From contig BPJC01000002.1 in the NCBI GenBank assembly GCA_026004415.1, forward strand, positions 62,001 through 126,000: 64,000 nt of DNA, written 5' to 3'. Origin of the DNA: Patescibacteria group bacterium (GTDB lineage Bacteria; Patescibacteriota; Microgenomatia; UBA1406; GWC2-37-13). The translations under genes were made by a program, and so were the position numbers. The notes under the pieces are model-generated. The model saw only the letters and a list, made by a program, of their open reading frames with translations, did not search any database and had not been told where the DNA came from. Of this stretch, positions 7,883-16,477 are shown one piece after another. Numbering within the stretch: the first letter of the stretch is position 1; each line of letters starts with the position of its first letter.

Positions 7883-8372
7883 TTTTAGTTTGTAATTCTC
7901 CTAATACCCATCTTTGGGCTCTGGATAGCCTTATATTTTCTCCTAACTTTAAGATTGCGTCGTTTATTAAGTCCTGAACCTTTTTTTTGGGATCTTTTAT
8001 AAATTCTTGGTTTAAGAACTCCTCTGTGGTTTTAAAATCAATTGAAGCCGCTTGTTGAGCCAGATTCTTGCCTAGATCTAGAAATTCTTGGCTGTTGGCT
8101 ACAAAATCTGTTTGAGACAGTAACTCTACAAACCCTGCAAATTTTCCGTTATGATGAACATAAGCAAATATTTTGCCTTCTGATGTCTCATTACTTTTGG
8201 CTTTTTCAATTTTTTTTGCTCCTTGTTGAATTAGTATTTTTCTGGCTTGTTGAAGATCTCCGTTTGCTTCAATCAGCGCTTGTCTGCAGATAGCGTAAGA
8301 GACATCTGTCTCTTCTCTAAGTTGTTTTATTTTTGCAATATCAACTTTTTTTTGCATTTTTTTTACCTTCAA
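7875..8372 (-). CDS. tsf: Elongation factor Ts (short form)
   Basis: The N-terminal UBA-like domain (IAKIKQLREETDVSYAICRQAL) and the core motif QTDFVANSQEFLDLGKNLAQQ are clear. The protein exchanges GDP for GTP on EF-Tu. At 165 residues it is much shorter than E. coli EF-Ts (283) and lacks the second core subdomain and coiled coil, resembling the compact thermophile type. The first ATG is at 8372, inside rpsB; an internal ATG at 8357 (MQKKVDIAKI) fits the family start better. Confidence 0.93.
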   Translation of the reverse strand: MKVKKMQKKVDIAKIKQLREETDVSYAICRQALIEANGDLQQARKILIQQGAKKIEKAKSNETSEGKIFAYVHHNGKFAGFVELLSQTDFVANSQEFLDLGKNLAQQAASIDFKTTEEFLNQEFIKDPKKKVQDLINDAILKLGENIRLSRAQRWVLGELQTKNE

Positions 8373-9051
8373 GATAACTTATTATAATTTCTTCTGTTAT
8401 TTTTCTGACAACCTCTGCAAAATCATCATTGGCTGGTATTGGATAATCAATTAAACTTGGGTCTACATTGGTGTCAGTTATTGCAATTGTAGGAATATGA
8501 AGTTTTAGGGCTTCATTAACAGCATTTTGTTCTTTTTTAATATCTACGACATAGATAGCAGATGGTATGTTGTTAATGTTTTTAATACCTCCATATAATT
8601 GTTCTAATTTTTTCATCTCTTTTTCAAGTTTAATCCTTTCATGCTTTGGTCTTTTAGACCAGGCATTATTTTCGTATTCTTTAGTTAATTTGTTTAATCT
8701 TTCAATATTCTTTTTTAAGGTATCAAAATTGGTTAATAAACCTGGCAACCATTTTTTGTTAATGTACATAAGGTTATGCTGTTGGCATAGCTCTTTTATG
8801 ATGGGGCCAATATTTTGTTTAGTACCTACAAATAATATTGTTTTGTTTTCTTTTCCTAAAGATTTAGCAAACTCTTTGGCCTTTTTAAGATAATCTATTG
8901 TTTTGCTTAGGTCAATTAAAGCTATGTTGTTTTCAATTTTGAAAATATAGGCTTTTTTAGCTTTAGGATGGGTCTTTCTTTTTATATGACCAATATAAGC
9001 CTTTTTTTCAAATAGTTCTTGGATTAGTGGATCTATTGTTGTGTCTGACAT
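8341..9051 (-). CDS. rpsB: Small ribosomal subunit protein uS2
   Basis: The 236-residue protein carries the uS2 blocks YIGHIKRKTHPKAKKAYIF, ILFVGTKQNIGPIIKELC, NKKWLPGLLTNF, and IPTIAITDTNVDPSLIDYPIPANDD. It ends with TGA, showing that TGA is a genuine stop in this genome. It is first in the minus-strand block, with a good promoter directly in front of the ATG. Confidence 0.97.
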   Translation of the reverse strand: MSDTTIDPLIQELFEKKAYIGHIKRKTHPKAKKAYIFKIENNIALIDLSKTIDYLKKAKEFAKSLGKENKTILFVGTKQNIGPIIKELCQQHNLMYINKKWLPGLLTNFDTLKKNIERLNKLTKEYENNAWSKRPKHERIKLEKEMKKLEQLYGGIKNINNIPSAIYVVDIKKEQNAVNEALKLHIPTIAITDTNVDPSLIDYPIPANDDFAEVVRKITEEIIISYLEGKKNAKKS

Positions 9052-9059
9052 AAGTTAAT

Positions 9060-9088
9060 ATTTTAACAGGCAGTTTGTATAATTTCAA
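9060..9088 (-). promoter_or_regulatory. rpsB promoter, probably leaderless
   Basis: On the minus strand TTGAAA (9083-9088) is followed by a 17-base spacer and TAAAAT (9060-9065). The hexamer ends 8 bases before the rpsB ATG, so transcription should begin at or within two bases of the start codon. No Shine-Dalgarno is present. Confidence 0.6.
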
Positions 9089-9170
9089 ACTTTTGTGTAG
9101 AATGGTTAAGTAGGTTATGCTTCTGTATAATTATTATTCTGATTATAATACTGAATTGATGTTTTGTATT

Positions 9171-9407
9171 TCAAAGAATATAAGTAACTTCTTTTTTGGG
9201 TACAAAGACAATAGTTGGGAGTTTTTTATAGCGTTTTTTTAGTTCTTTTAGCTTTTCTTCCATTCTTTTAGAGGTTGAGAAAGGAATAATTTTGTTTTAG
9301 ATTATAAAAACATGTTTTCTTGCATATTTTTCATACTCCGGGTGTTTTCTGGTAAGCAGAAGCTGGATTGTGTCCTCTTTTGGATTGTGATTTTTCATAT
9401 TTTTCAT
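9171..9407 (-). pseudogene. Small hypothetical gene with one in-frame stop
   Basis: Read from the ATG at 9405-9407 the frame runs 79 codons to a TGA at 9171-9173, with one internal TAA (after KYARKHVFII). Both halves look coding: an N-terminal DTIQLLLTRKHPEYEKYARK, then KRMEEKLKELKKRYKKLPTI and VFVPKKEVTYIL. No family was recognised. It lies between rpsB and the decayed MFS gene. Confidence 0.4.
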
Positions 9408-9444
9408 AACTTCATTATAGCAAGTTTGGATGATATTTTGCGCG

Positions 9445-9467
9445 CTGTACACCCCCGAGGTGTACAG
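9445..9467. repeat. Perfect 9-bp inverted repeat
   Basis: CTGTACACC and GGTGTACAG flank a 5-base loop. It is followed on the plus strand by five T's, so it could act as a terminator for plus-strand transcription, although both neighbouring genes are on the minus strand. An operator for a dimeric repressor is the alternative. It stands out as GC-richer than its surroundings. Confidence 0.5.
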
Positions 9468-9491
9468 TTTTTGTATTGAGTTTTTCCTTGT

Positions 9492-10690
9492 TCAATCGAT
9501 TAAACGATTGAGCGAATAGTTTTGGTAGGAGAATTTGAGATAAAAGGCTAAAAAGATTAAGATACAAGCTAAAAAGCCGCTTGTTAAAAGTGCAAGGGTT
9601 GGATTTGTATTCGCAACAAATCCGATTAAAGGATTTAGTACGGCTATTCCCAAGGATTTAATTAAAGAGATAAAGCTTAACACAGTGCTTCTTATCTCGC
9701 TTTTGGTCAGTTCATTTATAGCTTTGTTTGGCAGGAAAGTGGACTCTTTTAATAAAGCGATTAAGATAGCCAATATACTTGCTAAGAGATAAAGATTAGG
9801 AATTAGATTTAAGAAAATCAAGATTTGAAACAGTAAGGTGAAAGTTAAAATAGAAAATGTTAGTTTTTTAAGACCGAATCGGTTATAAGCCGTTGGAAGG
9901 TTTTAAGCAAAGATTATTCCTAATAGATAAATGAATATTGTTAAGATCCCAAAATAGCTATAGTTCATTTCTTGATTTAATAGAATTTTTTGATAAAGCC
10001 AGTACTGAAAATAGGAGGCGACAAAGATCCCGAAGCTTAAAAACGTAAGATTGATCAAGTATTTGTTGATCTTAAAATTTTTTATTGCATCAATAATAAT
10101 CCTTTTATAATTTGGCGCAAAGCTCTCGTCCTAAAATTTTGGCTCATGAACAAAAAACAAAAGAATAAGAATTCCTATAAACTCTATTACTGCATAAATT
10201 ACCAGAAAGTAGCGGATTGAAAATTATTTTCGCCAAAATAAAGGCTAAAATTCCTGATAAGATATTGCCAATAAGCTGTGCAGTCCTTTTTTTCAAAGAA
10301 TAGTACTCTAAGCTCTTTCTGAGAATAAAGCTCTGCCTATTCCCATAAAGGATTCAGCTATGATAAAAACAGGGAAAGAGGCTACAGAAGCATAAAGTAG
10401 GTTTCTGTCATATAAAAAAGATCTGCTAAGATAAGGCTTATTTTTTTCCCAAACTTATCTGCAATTACACCGGTTGGAGCTTCTGCGATAACACTAACTA
10501 TGAGAAAGATGCTTTGAAGAGTTAGTATCTGCGTCATATTTAGTTTCCCCCAGAGAGAAAAAAAATGGGATCATTACAGGTAGAAAGATTTTAATTGAGG
10601 TAATAAAGTGATAGATTAGAAGAGAAATTAGTTGTTTATGTCGAAGGTTGGGAGGGATAAAGAAGCTTATTATTTTTTTATTTTATCAAA
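9492..10690 (-). pseudogene. MFS transporter, decayed
   Basis: The start lies near 10,640; fragments in several frames read as a major facilitator permease. An early helix ILTLQSIFLIVSVIAEAPTG continues into VIADKFGKKIS, the classic motif A between helices 2 and 3. The last fragment (9492-9821, 109 residues) contains SFISLIKSLGIAVLNPLIG and further hydrophobic helices. Several frameshifts and a TAG interrupt the reading, so no functional transporter can be made. The substrate is unknown. Confidence 0.75.
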
Positions 10691-10701
10691 GATTTGTTTT
10701 T

Positions 10702-11630
10702 CTAAGAAAGCATTCGTTTTATCTCCTTTTTCATCCACATCTTTCCATCCCAACCGATTGAGTGGCCGGCAAAGTTGGTGATGAAAAGTTCGGAGTTTGA
10801 AAGATGTTTGTGAAGCGTATAGGCTCCCTCAAGGGAGCAGACAATATCGTATCTTCCATGCAGAATTAAGGTTGGGATGTGTTTGATTTTCTCAATATTT
10901 TTTAAAATTTGATTTTCTTTAATAAAAAAGTTGTTTGCAAGATAATGAAAATAGATCTTGGCACTTGCAGTCATTTTTTCATCTACATCTTCCTCTTTTA
11001 GTTCTGCAATTGGAACATCGATTCGGAAAATGCTTGATTCCAACCCAAAAAGAAGCGCAGTAATTTTCTTTTTCTCTTCTTCTCTCCCTTGTTTGAGTAC
11101 TTGATCAGCATAAGCAATTGCCTCTTTCCAGTTAAGTTTTTTTTCTTTCATGAATTTTAAAACCTTTTCGTATTTGTCAGGAAAATTCTGCAGGCTCCGT
11201 TTTCTGAATAAACCCATTCAATATCTTTTCTCCTTGCTAAAAATATGCTTCTTAAAAAAAGGCCCTTTACATTCTCAGGATATTTTTGGGCGTATAAAAG
11301 CGATAAGGTTGAGCCCCAGCTTGAGCCGAAGAGATAAATTTTTGAAAGGCCTAGATAATGTCGTAAATTTTCAATATCTTCTATTAAGTACTGAGTGGTG
11401 TTTTCTTTTGTTTCGCTTAAAGGCGTGTTTTCTCCACAGCCTCTTTGATCAAAGAGAACAGCCTTTACATTCAAATCTTCTTCCAAATACTCAAGATAAT
11501 CCTTTTTGCTTGCTCCTCCTGGCCCTCCATGTAAAAAGATTATTGCCTCTCCCCTACTCTGGCCATAGGTATGGTAAAAGATTTTATGAAGTTTTGAAAT
11601 TTTAAGATAACCCTTTTTTAAAAGCTTCAT
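10702..11630 (-). pseudogene. Proline iminopeptidase-like alpha/beta hydrolase, one frameshift
   Basis: The family removes N-terminal proline from peptides in the cytoplasm. The first frame (11630-11157) has FLHGGPGGASK, DQRGCGENTP and the nucleophile elbow GSSWGST; the second frame (to 10702) has the acid region LILHGRYDIVC and the catalytic His in NFAGHSIGWDG. Together they give about 310 residues, normal for the family. The break is near 11,195, where adding one T to a T4 run would restore one open frame (IFPDKYEKV). All catalytic residues survive, so this may be a very recent lesion or a sequencing error. Confidence 0.82.
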
Positions 11631-11636
11631 TTTTGT

Positions 11637-11642
11637 ATTTTA
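11637..11642 (-). promoter_or_regulatory. Candidate -10 box of the iminopeptidase gene
   Basis: TAAAAT on the minus strand ends 6 bases before the ATG at 11628-11630, predicting a leaderless transcript. No Shine-Dalgarno is seen. Confidence 0.4.
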
Positions 11643-11675
11643 GCAAAAAAGGATTAGAAGGTGAAGTTCGCGTTG

Positions 11676-11924
11676 TTATCTTCTTTTCATCATCAGATAA
11701 ACATACATCACAATTCCGCTTAGAGTCATCAAAAAAAGAAATATTGAAAAAACAAGGCTCATTTGGTTGTGAATATATCGTGCAAGGTTAAGATCCAAAG
11801 AGATTTTAGCTTAAATCTTGAAATATTTTAACATTACTCCTGTAAACCACATTATCAGTCCGATTGCTAAAAATCCAAAAAGCGATAACCTGTGTATTTT
11901 TCTGGCTAATTGGTATAGGTTCAT
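11676..11924 (-). pseudogene. Two-helix membrane protein with an internal TAA
   Basis: The frame runs 83 codons from the ATG at 11922-11924 with one TAA at 11811-11813. Before the stop: MNLYQLARKIHRLSLFGFLA followed by a hydrophobic helix; after it: ARYIHNQMSLVFSIFLFL and a second helix ending in VYLMMKRR. The pattern of a His-Arg/His-containing loop and two helices resembles PepSY-associated or heme-linked membrane segments. It starts 1 base after the end of the cytochrome b5-like gene, so the two probably formed one unit. Family assignment is uncertain. Confidence 0.5.
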
Positions 11925-11925
11925 A

Positions 11926-12466
11926 TTAGTTATCTTCAAATTCTAATCCTTCATCCTCGCCTTCTGAATATCCTAAATCTTTACGATTTACATTTGGAGC
12001 AGGTTTTTGAGGAGAGTTTTTTACCTTCTCTCCTAATTTTCCTATATAAAGCTGGGAAAGTATCTGCAAGGCTTTATCTGAGTGTAGGCCTTTGTCTCCT
12101 TTGGTTTGGAAAGCTGTTGTGGCATCTTGACCGTAGTATTGATAAATTGAAGTTTCTCCTCCTGGATGAAGATTTGCATAATTTGTGGCATCGTAAACAT
12201 TGTCTGCTATCACATGCCAGCAATCTTTAGGATTGTTATGTTTTTTTACCTCATCCCAGGTGAGAGAAACTTGTTGGGATGAGGTTTGTGTATTTATATT
12301 ATTGTTTAAAGTATCAGCTGAGGTTGTCGTATTTTGTGAAGCAGGATTATTGATTTGATTTAGAGCCTGCATTTGTTTTTTTGTATTGGTAAATAAGTGC
12401 AATCAAGATAACCAGGACTGCAATTGCACTTAGAATTCCGATCTTTATTTCGTTTTTGATGTTCAT
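11926..12466 (-). pseudogene. Membrane-anchored cytochrome b5-like protein, one frameshift
   Basis: The cytochrome b5 domain is clear: LTWDEVKKHNNPKDCWHVI, then NLHPGG, whose His is a heme ligand, and a second His in GLHSDKALQ. The domain carries electrons or binds heme on the outside of the membrane. The N-terminal anchor (start 12466, IGILSAIAVLVILIALIYQY) is in another frame; removing one A from an A7 run near 12,375 joins it to the soluble part as YKKQMQALNQ. A Ser/Thr/Asn-rich linker precedes the domain. The gene may be inactive, or rescued by slippage at the A7 run. Confidence 0.75.
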
Positions 12467-12493
12467 AGAATTAATTAAAATAAGAAATTATTG

Positions 12494-12517
12494 AGTATAA
12501 TATTATAAGATTATAAT
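12494..12517 (+). promoter_or_regulatory. Candidate promoter of the 12.5-kb gene
   Basis: TATAAT at 12512-12517 lies 16 bases before the ATG at 12534. Upstream sequence such as TTATTG gives an approximate -35 with an 18-base spacer. The region also separates two divergently transcribed genes. Confidence 0.35.
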
Positions 12518-12533
12518 TTCAATATTTTAAATA

Positions 12534-13619
12534 ATGGGCATAGACAAATTAGACACAAGAATAGGTTTTAAGCCTAAAGAAGAAGCTGGAGGAGACAATG
12601 TTTGGAATAAATTTGGGTTAGCAAAACCAGTAGAAGAAGAAAAACTTTTAGAAGAAGTATTCATGGCTGCTTTTAGAAGAAGTTTAGCAATCAATGCAGG
12701 TCAAAAAAGTGGTCCGAGGTTTCCTTTAACTACTTTTTTAAGTGAATTAATCGGATGGGCTCGAACAGGAAAATATGATACGGAATCAAAGATATTTGAA
12801 GAAGTATTTTCAGAATTGAGTGAAGAAGAAAAAATAGCTCTTTCCGAAGTTTTTGGGCAATTGTCTAATCTTATTGGTGATTTATGTGATGCTATAGATA
12901 ATGGAATAGATTACAGAAGAAAAAGAGCACGGGAGACTAGTGAAGAAGATGAAGAAGTTAAAACTTATTGGGCTCAGATGAATCAAAAAGGAGCTGCTTT
13001 GTTATATTTCGCAAGCCATTTAGACAAAAATGATCCTAGGCGAAGATCTGTAAAACTTTTCTTTGAAATAGTTGAGACTATTGGAAGTGTAAAAGATATG
13101 CCTTTTGCAGAAGAATTTTATAACTTTGTTGTAGGAGCGCGAGCTCAAGCGTCTTTAATGAAGATGCTTAAAGAGGCAGGGTATTATATTATCTTCCTTG
13201 ATTGGGATAATGAAGAGGAAATTTTAAAGTTTGATGTTAAGGGTGGTACTGACTTTGTGGCAATTCATCCTGATGGAATAATTTTTTTAGTAGATGCTAA
13301 AGCAAGAAGTAAAGATGAGGAAAGTAGAGAGAGTTTACATGTGGCAAAAATAGATGAGGTACCATTTAACACACAAAGACATGGACCCATAAAAGATATA
13401 GTTTTAAAATATTTAGAAAATTCTGCAAAAGAAAGTAGATACTCAGAAGTTATACGGAACGCTCATGGCTTTGGAAGAGTTAATCCAATAGTGATAACTC
13501 TTCCTTCTACTCAATATATCTCTTTTGATGGTCTTGGTATAATAATAGAACAGTCTATTGCGAAACAAGTTACAAATAATTTAGCAATTATAGCGTATAC
13601 CAAACGAAACAAGATTTAG
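12534..13619 (+). CDS. Uncharacterised protein with a PD-(D/E)XK-like C-terminal domain
   Basis: The gene encodes 361 residues. The N-terminal 200 residues are helical and acidic (FMAAFRRSLAINAGQK, SELSEEEKIALSEVFGQ). The C-terminal half contains ARAQASLMKMLKEAGYYIIF, then FDVKGGTDFVAIHPDG and IIFLVDAKARSKD. An Asp followed 12-14 residues later by D-A-K matches the nuclease-fold signature of PD-(D/E)XK proteins. No transmembrane helix is visible. Nuclease activity is an inference. It is transcribed away from the cytochrome b5-like gene. Confidence 0.6.
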   Translation: MGIDKLDTRIGFKPKEEAGGDNVWNKFGLAKPVEEEKLLEEVFMAAFRRSLAINAGQKSGPRFPLTTFLSELIGWARTGKYDTESKIFEEVFSELSEEEKIALSEVFGQLSNLIGDLCDAIDNGIDYRRKRARETSEEDEEVKTYWAQMNQKGAALLYFASHLDKNDPRRRSVKLFFEIVETIGSVKDMPFAEEFYNFVVGARAQASLMKMLKEAGYYIIFLDWDNEEEILKFDVKGGTDFVAIHPDGIIFLVDAKARSKDEESRESLHVAKIDEVPFNTQRHGPIKDIVLKYLENSAKESRYSEVIRNAHGFGRVNPIVITLPSTQYISFDGLGIIIEQSIAKQVTNNLAIIAYTKRNKI

Positions 13620-13696
13620 TTCGGGTAAAGCGAGAAGGGATAGGTGGAATATAGGGTAAGTTATAGTAATTATAGTTAATAATTCAATTTAGGGCT

Positions 13697-13894
13697 ATGC
13701 CAATTTCATTAGATGAACTACGACGAAAAAGCGAAGAAGTACTTGATGAAATAGGAATATTTGAAGGCAACGAATCTTTGAGGTTGGGACATTTAGTTCT
13801 TGCTTTGGAATCTCTTTTTCTTTTTTTTATTCAAAAGAAAAAACAACCGGTTTCTGATAAAAAAGAAATTGACCCGGAGGAAAGTGGAAAATAA
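13697..13894 (+). CDS. Small hypothetical protein
   Basis: The gene would encode 65 residues: a charged helix (SLDELRRKSEEVLDEIG), a hydrophobic stretch (HLVLALESLFLFFI), and a Lys/Glu-rich tail. The middle could be an amphipathic or short membrane helix. It lies 77 bases after the nuclease-like gene and 35 before the phosphodiesterase. No family recognised; coding status rests only on composition. Confidence 0.4.
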   Translation: MPISLDELRRKSEEVLDEIGIFEGNESLRLGHLVLALESLFLFFIQKKKQPVSDKKEIDPEESGK

Positions 13895-13929
13895 CTGGTT
13901 TAAATGGATAAAAATTCATATTTGTATGA

Positions 13930-14436
13930 ATGTTTGTGAAAATTGCAGTTATTTCTGATACTCATGATTATATCTGGAATCTGCAAACGGTTTTGGAAAA
14001 GATAAAGGGAGAGGTTGAGATGATTATTCATTGCGGTGATGTGATTGCTCCTTTTACTGCTAATCTTTTAGGTTCAGCTGGTTTGCCAACTTATGTTTGT
14101 TTAGGAAACAATGATGAGGATCATTTGTTGATGAAAGAGCAGGCAAGAGAAAATGTTATCTGGGTTCCAATTGGAAGAGAATATGGTGAAATTGAGGTTT
14201 CTGGTAGAAAGATTGCTTTTACTCATTATCCTAAACTTGCTGAGCTTCTTGCAAAACAGGAGGATTATGACGCGGTTTTTTATGGGCATACTCATATTGT
14301 TGACAAGAGATATTTTGGTAAAACCCTTCTTTTAAATCCCGAAGCAGTTTGCGGAATTCAGTTTGGAAAACCTGGAAAAGCAAGTTATGCAATTTATGAT
14401 TCTAAAAGAAACGATGCAGAAGTTAAGTATTTATAA
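13930..14436 (+). CDS. YfcE/MJ0936-like metallophosphoesterase
   Basis: The 168-residue protein holds all five blocks of small calcineurin-like phosphodiesterases: AVISDTHD, IIHCGDV, CLGNND, AFTHYPK and FYGHTHIVD. These bind two metal ions and hydrolyse phosphodiesters such as cyclic nucleotides. The length is normal. Start options are ATG 13930 and an internal GTG (KIAVISDTHD). The downstream gene overlaps its last 23 bases. Confidence 0.9.
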   Translation: MFVKIAVISDTHDYIWNLQTVLEKIKGEVEMIIHCGDVIAPFTANLLGSAGLPTYVCLGNNDEDHLLMKEQARENVIWVPIGREYGEIEVSGRKIAFTHYPKLAELLAKQEDYDAVFYGHTHIVDKRYFGKTLLLNPEAVCGIQFGKPGKASYAIYDSKRNDAEVKYL

Positions 14437-15094
14437 AAACTTGGTTCTTTTTGCCTTTTTGGGAGTTTTAGTTATTGTTTTTCTATGGCAGATAGGGTTA
14501 TTTTTGTTTTTAAAGTACAGGCCTATCCCCTGCGGTGGAGACTGGAATTATTGGGCAAGATGCCCTTTTGGAGGTTATTGTCAGAAAGGTAATATTCCTT
14601 TGGTAGGCGGAAGTTGTAAGCCTATATTTTTAAAATTTTTTAGGAGTTTTGATAAGGGATCAGCTGGAAAAACAGATAATGTTGGCTCAGAGAGATTGGT
14701 TAAAAAGAGATCAAATTATTATAATGGCTCTAAAAAACAGCTTAATCAGGGAAATGAAATACAGTTTGAAATATTATCTACAGGCGAGGTGCACTCCTCT
14801 ACTTTTTCTTCTCCCAATGTTATTCTTATTGACTCTTTGAATTCTCCCTCTTTAAAAACACTGGGAGATAATTTAAATGAGAAGGATTTACAGATAATAA
14901 AATCTGTGGACTTTGCAAAATATTCTGTTTTGGTGATCTTTGCGGGTGAGGTTCCAACTGCTGGGTGGAAGATAAAAGTTGAAAAAATAGAAAAAGAGGG
15001 CGAGATAGGAAAGGTGTACATTAAAAAGCACCGTCCTTCAGGCATGGCAGCTGCGGTGATTTCTTATCCGTATGTGATTGTGAAGGATTCATAA
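14414..15094 (+). CDS. Membrane-anchored protein with a PrcB-like C-terminal domain
   Basis: The most likely start is the ATG at 14414 (MQKLSIYKN), overlapping the previous gene; it yields 226 residues. Residues 8-30 form a transmembrane helix. A short Cys/Trp-rich segment (CGGDWNYWARCPFGGYC) follows, which could hold disulfides. The last 90 residues (FAKYSVLVIFAGEVPTAGWK ... GMAAAVISYPYVIV) match the pattern of the PrcB C-terminal domain, found in secreted protease-associated proteins. The domain should lie outside the membrane. Confidence 0.6.
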   Translation: MQKLSIYKNLVLFAFLGVLVIVFLWQIGLFLFLKYRPIPCGGDWNYWARCPFGGYCQKGNIPLVGGSCKPIFLKFFRSFDKGSAGKTDNVGSERLVKKRSNYYNGSKKQLNQGNEIQFEILSTGEVHSSTFSSPNVILIDSLNSPSLKTLGDNLNEKDLQIIKSVDFAKYSVLVIFAGEVPTAGWKIKVEKIEKEGEIGKVYIKKHRPSGMAAAVISYPYVIVKDS

Positions 15095-15127
15095 GGATTC
15101 GGAGGTTAAGGGGTGGCGCTTGGAGAA

Positions 15128-15340
15128 TTTTAATCTTTCCAAGTAGAAAATGCTTTTATTTCCCAGTTTTGAAACTGTTTTATTTTTCTATTCCCAGTTT
15201 CTTGCCAAGCCAATAATTTAGCGAAACTATCTACTATTGTAAACTCTTCGATATTTAAGATAAAGGCAATAATATAGCTGACAAGTAATAATTTTTTTAT
15301 TAGGTAGTATTTTCGTGCTTTTCTTGGTGAGGGTTAAAAT
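15128..15340 (-). pseudogene. Open remnant without a start, possible transposase tail
   Basis: On the minus strand about 66 codons are open between a TAA and a final TAA, with no ATG: RKARKYYLIKKLLLVSYIIA, then FILNIEEFTIVDSFAKLLAW and QETGNRKIKQFQNWEIKAF. It looks like coding sequence that has lost its 5' end. A transposase origin is only a guess. Confidence 0.25.
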
Positions 15341-15378
15341 TTTTAACTAGATTTAATAGTGTCAATCTGATTTTAATT

Positions 15379-16047
15379 TTGCAACTTAGTATAATATTTT
15401 CTGCGAAAATAAATAAATCTTTAATCAAAAGCACGCTTACTATAATAATCAATTTTTTTGCCAAATGGGCAAAGCTTTATGATTATGTGAAATTTTTTCT
15501 TTTTCCTTTGCGTTGGAAGGCTACTAAGTTTTTACAAAAACACCTTCCTTCATCCGCAAAGCGGATTTTAGATGTAGCAACAGGAACAGGTTCGCAGGCT
15601 TTTGAAATTGCAAAATTAGGATATGAGGTCGTTGGGATTGATCTTTCTCCTGAGATGTTAAAACAAGCTGAGAAAAAATGTTCTCCTGATCTTAAATTAA
15701 AATTTCTCCATGCAGATGCTACCTCTCTTCCTTTCTCTGATAATTCTTTTGATTCTGCTTCAATTTCTTTTGGTTTACACGATATGCCTTATGAGATAGG
15801 CATAGCAGCATTAAAAGAAATGAAGAGGGTTATTAAAAAGAAAGGGAAAATATTAATTGTGGATTATATGGAACCAAAAAAACATCCTGTGGCAAAAATT
15901 AGCAATTTGATTATCTCTCTTTATGAGACTAAAAATTATCATCCTTTTATAAAGCGAGGGTTAGATTCTTATCTTAAAGAAGTAAACTTAAGGATTAAAG
16001 ATGAGACAAATTTTTTAGGGATTTTTCAAATAGTGATAGCGGGTTGA
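15379..16047 (+). CDS. SAM-dependent methyltransferase (UbiE/Methyltransf_11 type)
   Basis: The 222-residue protein has motif I ILDVATGTGSQAFEIAKLGY near residue 63, the acidic VVGIDLSPEML, motif II HADATSLPFSDNSFDSASI, and a post-motif MKRVIKKKGKILIVDYMEP. The first 35 residues are hydrophobic and could contain an upstream false start; translation may begin further in. Class I methyltransferases of this kind modify small molecules or lipids; the substrate is unknown. Confidence 0.75.
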   Translation: MQLSIIFSAKINKSLIKSTLTIIINFFAKWAKLYDYVKFFLFPLRWKATKFLQKHLPSSAKRILDVATGTGSQAFEIAKLGYEVVGIDLSPEMLKQAEKKCSPDLKLKFLHADATSLPFSDNSFDSASISFGLHDMPYEIGIAALKEMKRVIKKKGKILIVDYMEPKKHPVAKISNLIISLYETKNYHPFIKRGLDSYLKEVNLRIKDETNFLGIFQIVIAG

Positions 16048-16056
16048 AGGAAATAA

Positions 16057-16430
16057 TTAATCCAAGAGATATTTTTCATTATACTCTTGTACAGCTTTAT
16101 CTAATATTTCTAGGTTAATCCGCGACATATTTTTCAGGGCCAAGAGGCTTTTTTATTTTTAAAAAAAATTTTTTAATAAAATTAAATCTAGCTGGCCGAT
16201 AATCTCGATAAGGATGATTGATAAAAACCTTTTTTATAATTTCGTTAGAATAAAGTTTAAAAAGTTTTTTCCAATCTTCCAGATTGCCATGATTTAATAT
16301 TTGGTGGATAATATATACTTTATCTTTTTCTAAATTTATATTTAGATATCAACATATCATAAAGGAATTTGCAAACGTTTGGGTAATCTCCTTCGATTAT
16401 ATTGCATATTCTAATTTTATCAAAAATCAT
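16057..16430 (-). pseudogene. Decayed DUF6922/AbiE-antitoxin-like remnant
   Basis: Frames on the minus strand give IIEGDYPNVCKFLYDMLI, then VYIIHQILNHGNLEDWKKLF and KKVFINHPYRDYRPARFNFI, and finally NLEILDKAVQEYNEKYLLD. The NHGNLEDWKKLFKLYSNEII region is similar in style to small antitoxin-like proteins encoded beside AbiEii nucleotidyltransferases. At least two frame breaks are needed, so it is not functional. A better preserved AbiE-like pair lies at 17.8-18.6 kb. Confidence 0.4.
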
Positions 16431-16477
16431 AGTTTCTGGCTAAAATTTATTAAGATTAGTTATCGATATTATCAATT

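Noticed and set aside
15128-15340. A complete minus-strand gene
   Set aside because: No start codon is present; a TAA precedes the open stretch and there is no recognised family.
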